The notes beneath the pieces were generated by a model, which searched no databases, was not told the origin of the DNA, and saw only the letters and a program-made list of their open reading frames with translations. A stretch of DNA of 64,000 nucleotides from Ascidia mentula (Eukaryota > Chordata > Ascidiacea > Phlebobranchia > Ascidiidae): positions 16,568,001-16,632,000 of the forward strand of contig OX387201.1 of the NCBI GenBank assembly GCA_947561715.1. The letters run 5' to 3'. The position numbers were made by a program, and so were the translations under genes. This document shows positions 59,381-64,000 of the stretch, piece by piece (the first letter of the stretch is position 1; every line of letters starts with the position of its first letter).

Positions 59381-62300
59381 TCAGGTGTCCAGCTTGCTTA
59401 CAAAGTCAGGAATCAATTTAAATTCACCCACGGCATTTTGCTTGCGACGTTTTTTCGCATAATGAGACTCTAAAGTTGCAAAGCCTTCATGTACAAAAAC
59501 GCCAATAACAAAAGTGCTTCAAGTATGCCAGAATTTGTTAAAGCACGGTAAAAGTAAGGGAAAAATTGTGTACCGTTGTTACTTGCATTGGCAGAATCAA
59601 ACATGCAACAATCCCTAGCAGAATATACCATTTTATTGTTTCACATGATACTAAATTTCAAATCAAAATTTGATTTTGATGTGAGTGAAATAACAGGCGT
59701 ACGTAAATTTTGCTCGCTTACCATTGAAAGAAATGGTTTGGGGGCACAATCGGCAGTTGGCCTTCACAAAGAGGGTTTGAAGCTTGCGTTAGAAGTGAAT
59801 TATGTCTTGATAACATATTCTCACTTATGGAAGGCAACATTGGTTGGTTTCGGCACGTCGTGGATGTAAGACCTGACGAAGTGCAAGCTAGAAAATAAAG
59901 ACAAGGCGTTGGTGATTTGAAAAGACTTTCAGGTTTTTGTGAATATATTTCTGTTTTTTCCATGCAACATAAACCAAATGAAATAACAATAACAGAAAGA
60001 AAACGTGCGACACGTTAGGAAAAGGTAAAAACGATGTACACCAGGCACAGTTTTGTGCCATAGATTCTTGGTGTCTAGAACTTCTCGTGGAAATTTGAAA
60101 TTATCTTCAAACTCTTCGCCCATAGCAACATTTACGTAAGTCCACCTGACAACTGGGAAATAAATTCAGTGAATATGATGTGAGACAGTTTTTTTTCCGT
60201 TTTGTTGTTCCTATATTATGATTTATAGTTTGGTTTACAAACTCTGTGTTAACAAAAATACAATAAAATACGTGTGTGAAAAGTAGGTTGGAGTCGTTTC
60301 TTAATGACAGAAAACCAAAATGTAAAAGAAGGCAAACAACACAAGGTTCAGGTAAATTATGCTAAACAAAATGGCGTCGCTCTTACTTGATGGAGTGTGA
60401 TGATGCAATGGGTGGCGTATCGACATTCGAGCGGTCAACAGCGATCTTTCAGCTCTGCGAAATTTCGCTCTTCGATTTTGAAACCAAACCTTCAATTGAT
60501 AAACATAATCAATGGAACTTACAAATTTACTTTCAACACCCACATGAAAGTGAACTGTTTAGTCTAAAAAATATCTTTAATAACTCTTTACAAGTTTTCT
60601 TGTTGGATATATTTTAAATGGACATTTTATGAAGGAAATTTGATTCTGGTGTGTTTAAGCATAATTATAACAAGAAAAAGTAGTGAAATTTCTAATTATC
60701 CATAGATCAGAGACGCACAGTTGTAAAGTGTATTTAGTTTTCCCGGTTATTTTAATTGGCCGCAAGTAGTTGACTCACCAAAGCTTTTCGCAGACAATGA
60801 CGTTCGCGTTACGCTGACCATACTTTCTATATAGTTTTGTAACATTTTCACAGAAACTTGCGCTAAAATTTGCCATGTTGATCGCCACGAAAGAAGCTTT
60901 ACTTTCTGTAGCTTCATTTTAGCCAGTGCGTCTATAATGATCGAATTACTATAGCTGAGATCGCATTCGCAGTGTGTGGGTGATCCTGGTTTATCATGGA
61001 ATAGCATAAAACAGTACTTCAAATGTAACCTCATTTCAACCAAGTATTACTGATGAAAACCAGAAAGGAACCTACTTAATTTGTTACCTGAACTCTGGCT
61101 TCAGTCAAACCGACTCTTCTTGCGAGTTCTTCCCTAACGAAAGCATCCGGATAATGCGTCCGTTCAAAAACACGTTCAAGAGCAGCAAGTTGTCCACTAT
61201 TAAACGTTGTGCGCGTCCTTCATAAAAAGTAATAAAATACAGGTGTTGTTGTCTCGATTGTTTGATGAAAACCTTTTGTCTAAACGTATAATTTTTGCCT
61301 TTAGACTATTATTACAAACACCACATCTGCCATCTAATGTTTTGCATATGCCCTTCCATGAGTATAAAATACGAAGCAATACGTCCACAACCGATAGTTA
61401 CGAAACAAGTCTCGACTTCCAAAAAATTAGCTAGATAAATATCCTAACAACATCGTCGACATAATTTTTGTTTATATTTGAAAATTAGAAACATCTCAGT
61501 ACCAAATCGTCTCTACGTTTTGCTTTAATTTCATTTATTGGCTTATTTTTTTTACCACCTTCTCTGCTTTTTGCGGGGTGCGGTGACATTCATATGGGGC
61601 GTTTCTTCCTCACTTCCGTTCTGCATTTGTGACGTCATAAACACCCCATACGCGTCGTGTTGGGTCTTGGTATCTATTGCCGTCGAGGTGTAAGTGAGAC
61701 TCGCAAAGTCCGATGACGACTCGCTCTTCGGCTGAAACAGAAAATGGCTAACATTGATTTGGGATGATGTTTAGGTTGACATTTTTTCCGTGCACCATGG
61801 TAATGGCAATCCATATGTGTATTAAATTTTGATCAAATGCATTCATGGAGAAGATTTAGTTGATAAATATCGGACAAATGTGCATTATAATTGAAAAAAG
61901 TATGATTAGTTAAAAGCGAATAGTACGAAATGGTAGTAGGCTACAGTGCAAACAAACACCCACTGCCTCCTCAGCAACCTCCGAAACAAGAGCTGGCGGA
62001 GGACTTGCGCTGGATTCTGAAGAAGCTTCAACTGAAGTAGCATCTACAAAACCATTCGATTATCTTACTTTTTGACAAAATATAAACCTCAACCTGCCCG
62101 AAACAGCTGAACCTACAAACAAATCAACACATGTGTACCTTGGGATTTTCCACCGCTTTCACTGCTCCACTGTGTGGCGCTCTCTGAGTTTGCTGATAAC
62201 TTGCGTTGATCATTTTTATTAATCTCGGCGTCTTCATGATAATCCGCCACATCGCCCTTTTCTTTGGTTCCTTGATCCAACTTCCCTTTGTATGCACATG

Positions 62301-62634
62301 CCGGTAGCCCAGGATTCCAATTTTCATTCTCTATCACCTGTTTGTGGCCTTGCCAATTGGCCAACCGAGAAACACCAGTTTGTCCTTCTATTAACTCCTG
62401 GTACCCTTGTTGCTGTACCACAAAACTGTGTCCATTTTCCGGGTAAACCTGCGTCGGACGTCGGTCACCTTTGCTATGCATTGCCACGTTTGCAGCATTT
62501 ACCTCGAGAGAGGATTTATTTTCGGCGGGCCACGGGCACTGGTATGCTGGCAAGGCTTCGGTTTGGTGTCCGTTCGCTGCAAGGTTGAGAAGTCTGCTTA
62601 CAGTGAAATTACGGGCGGCGTGAAATTCTGTCAT
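59381..62634 (-). CDS. Prrx: Paired-class homeobox transcription factor, PRRX-like
   Basis: Seven exons (62634-62139, 62043-61964, 61731-61559, 61217-61088, 60489-60387, 59872-59722, 59516-59381) close in phase to 422 aa. The homeodomain is complete across exons 3-5: [20 protein letters not shown], then [26 protein letters not shown] and [15 protein letters not shown]. It has Gln at homeodomain position 50 and an intron between VQ and VW, a common paired-class position. [26 protein letters not shown] fits PRRX better than PAX3/7, SHOX or ALX. The N-terminus has [11 protein letters not shown], like the NFSVSHLLDLEE motif of PRRX proteins. No paired box is present. The last exon (STFVIGV... to LDT) lacks a clear OAR domain; [11 protein letters not shown] is at best a diverged one. 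First in-frame ATG is 62634. It should act in the nucleus as a DNA-binding regulator. Confidence 0.88.
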
Positions 62635-64000
62635 ACCACACGCCCCGCTGCACGGTTTAATAAAAATTATGTGTTTACTAATGACATTCAACGATCTCCT
62701 TTCTTCCTGCGCAAAAACAATCACATTATTTCTTTCAGCTAAACAAAACTACAAATTTTCCTAACATAAAATGTCCACCTACAGATAAAAATTTAGCTTA
62801 AAGCGATTTTTTTAATATTTTCTGCTTATTTCCTTTCATGTTCAAGAGCTTGGATGATATATTCGATTCATTATTCATCGATATTCACATTATTTTGGAG
62901 ATTATTGTGCAAAAATTAAAAAATGGATATGGCTGCCTTTAAAAGGAATTCACAACAATTTCTTAAATTTGATTATTTTTTATTTTATTAAAGAACAATT
63001 GTTAAATCCGTTATCTACTGCACACAAACAATAATATTAGTTTAGTTTGAAATGAATAGGCCCTAATATTTTTCCAATTCGTTAAAAGACACATTGTGGG
63101 AATTTTATTGTAAAGTAACGCTGGAAAAATTCCTTTTCTATTGAGTTTGAATTTGCTATAATTCCGGTTAGTAATCAAAAAATGTTTTTTTTGCATTTAT
63201 GGTGACAACGTGTTTGGGTAAAGCTAAGGTATCAAAAAAATCTTGGTATACCACCAAACACGGCCACTAGCTCGCATGTCAACTCTGCTGTTTGTATACA
63301 CGCATCTGACAAACTAATTCTATTGTTCACTTCGTATAAATCTCTGCTCGGTAATGCGCTATAGCCTGTAAGCACTCGTCCAAGCGTTGCAAAATTATAT
63401 TATTTACCATATCAAAAAAAGCATACCATCATTTTACAAATATTACTACCCTTCGCAAACACTAACTTAATAGTTTACATTCCTGGCACACAATTCTACG
63501 AAACAGACGTCAACATGAAGAAAACTTTTCATTGCTTTTCGCCTTTCTCCCAAACGCTTTCGATTTTTTCGCTTTTTGATTCAAAAAAAACTAGTCCTAT
63601 CTAAAACCAGTAAATTCACCAATGTTTTTGCCTATACATAACTTTTTGCTGGTGTCCACAATACCTGCTACCTCGCCGTCGTCTTTGAATCAAGTTAATG
63701 GATTTGCTGCCTAAGTGTGAGTAATGCCCATGGGAAATAGGCCGCTTTCGTCGCGCTTAAACCGAGGCGTGGTTCTTTATCGCACATTAAAGGGGCATTG
63801 TTGTCTCATTCGACTTCGTTTGTTACGCAGCCCAAGTATTGGAATGTCAAAGAGTAGTTTCGCTTTATTAAGAGTTGCGCCGGACCTGAGTTGTAGGTGG
63901 TGTAAGAGCTAAGTATGGAAATGATGTTCAAAATGCAACACGATGTAACATAAAACGGACTATTTTTAAGGTCTTAACACTAAATCGGTCAAAGCTTTGG
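62635..64000. other. 5' flank of the homeobox gene
   Basis: AT-rich sequence upstream of the homeobox gene that should include its promoter and 5' UTR. No other gene or repeat was recognised. Confidence 0.45.

Noticed and set aside
60000..60150. Exon candidate 60145-60060 as the continuation of the homeobox gene after 60387
   Set aside because: In the required phase it reaches a stop after a few codons; the 59872-59722 exon fits the phase and continues open.

Overview
This is a 64 kb window of AT-rich animal nuclear DNA. Its genes are split into many short exons by GT-AG introns. A tunicate of the Ciona type is the best guess: compact introns, chordate-type genes packed close together, and the repeat style all fit. 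The species is inference. Every gene below was assembled by eye from exon phase and splice sites. All phases close exactly, but no transcript was seen.

Layout. (1) 0.69-4.14 kb, minus: CDIPT, phosphatidylinositol synthase, 6 exons, 215 aa. (2) 4.3-12.9 kb: a nest of mobile elements. Two copies of a ~1.2 kb TTAA-flanked element lie in opposite orientation at its edges, with a partial third copy, a ~240 bp direct repeat, a 24-nt tandem array and a broken BEL/Pao-type retrotransposon between them. (3) 13.66-14.26 kb, minus: a PIERCE-family ciliary microtubule inner protein, 2 exons. (4) 16.27-20.45 kb, plus: a predicted type II membrane protein with a helical stalk, a domain resembling the RRM of LINE-1 ORF1p, and an olfactomedin domain, 9 exons, 428 aa. 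This is the most unusual thing in the window. (5) 21.07-24.02 kb, minus, tail to tail with (4): a FAM187-like receptor-type protein with two Ig-like domains and one membrane segment, 7 exons, 362 aa. (6) 25.83-46.17 kb, minus: a complete fibrillar collagen, about 60 exons and about 1350 aa, with a signal peptide, a roughly 1 kb-residue helix with several breaks, and a COLFI C-propeptide. (7) 49.3-49.83 kb, minus: a secreted-protein open frame that overlaps a collagen-like frame. (8) 50-59 kb: no gene recognised; dispersed repeats and a GC-rich patch. (9) 59.38-62.63 kb, minus: a paired-class homeobox gene closest to PRRX, 7 exons, 422 aa. (10) 62.7-64 kb: nothing recognised.

The genes do not form one pathway. 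Collagen, the olfactomedin protein and the FAM187-like protein are all secreted or cell-surface products. CDIPT, PIERCE and PRRX are unrelated neighbours (lipid synthesis, cilia, transcription).
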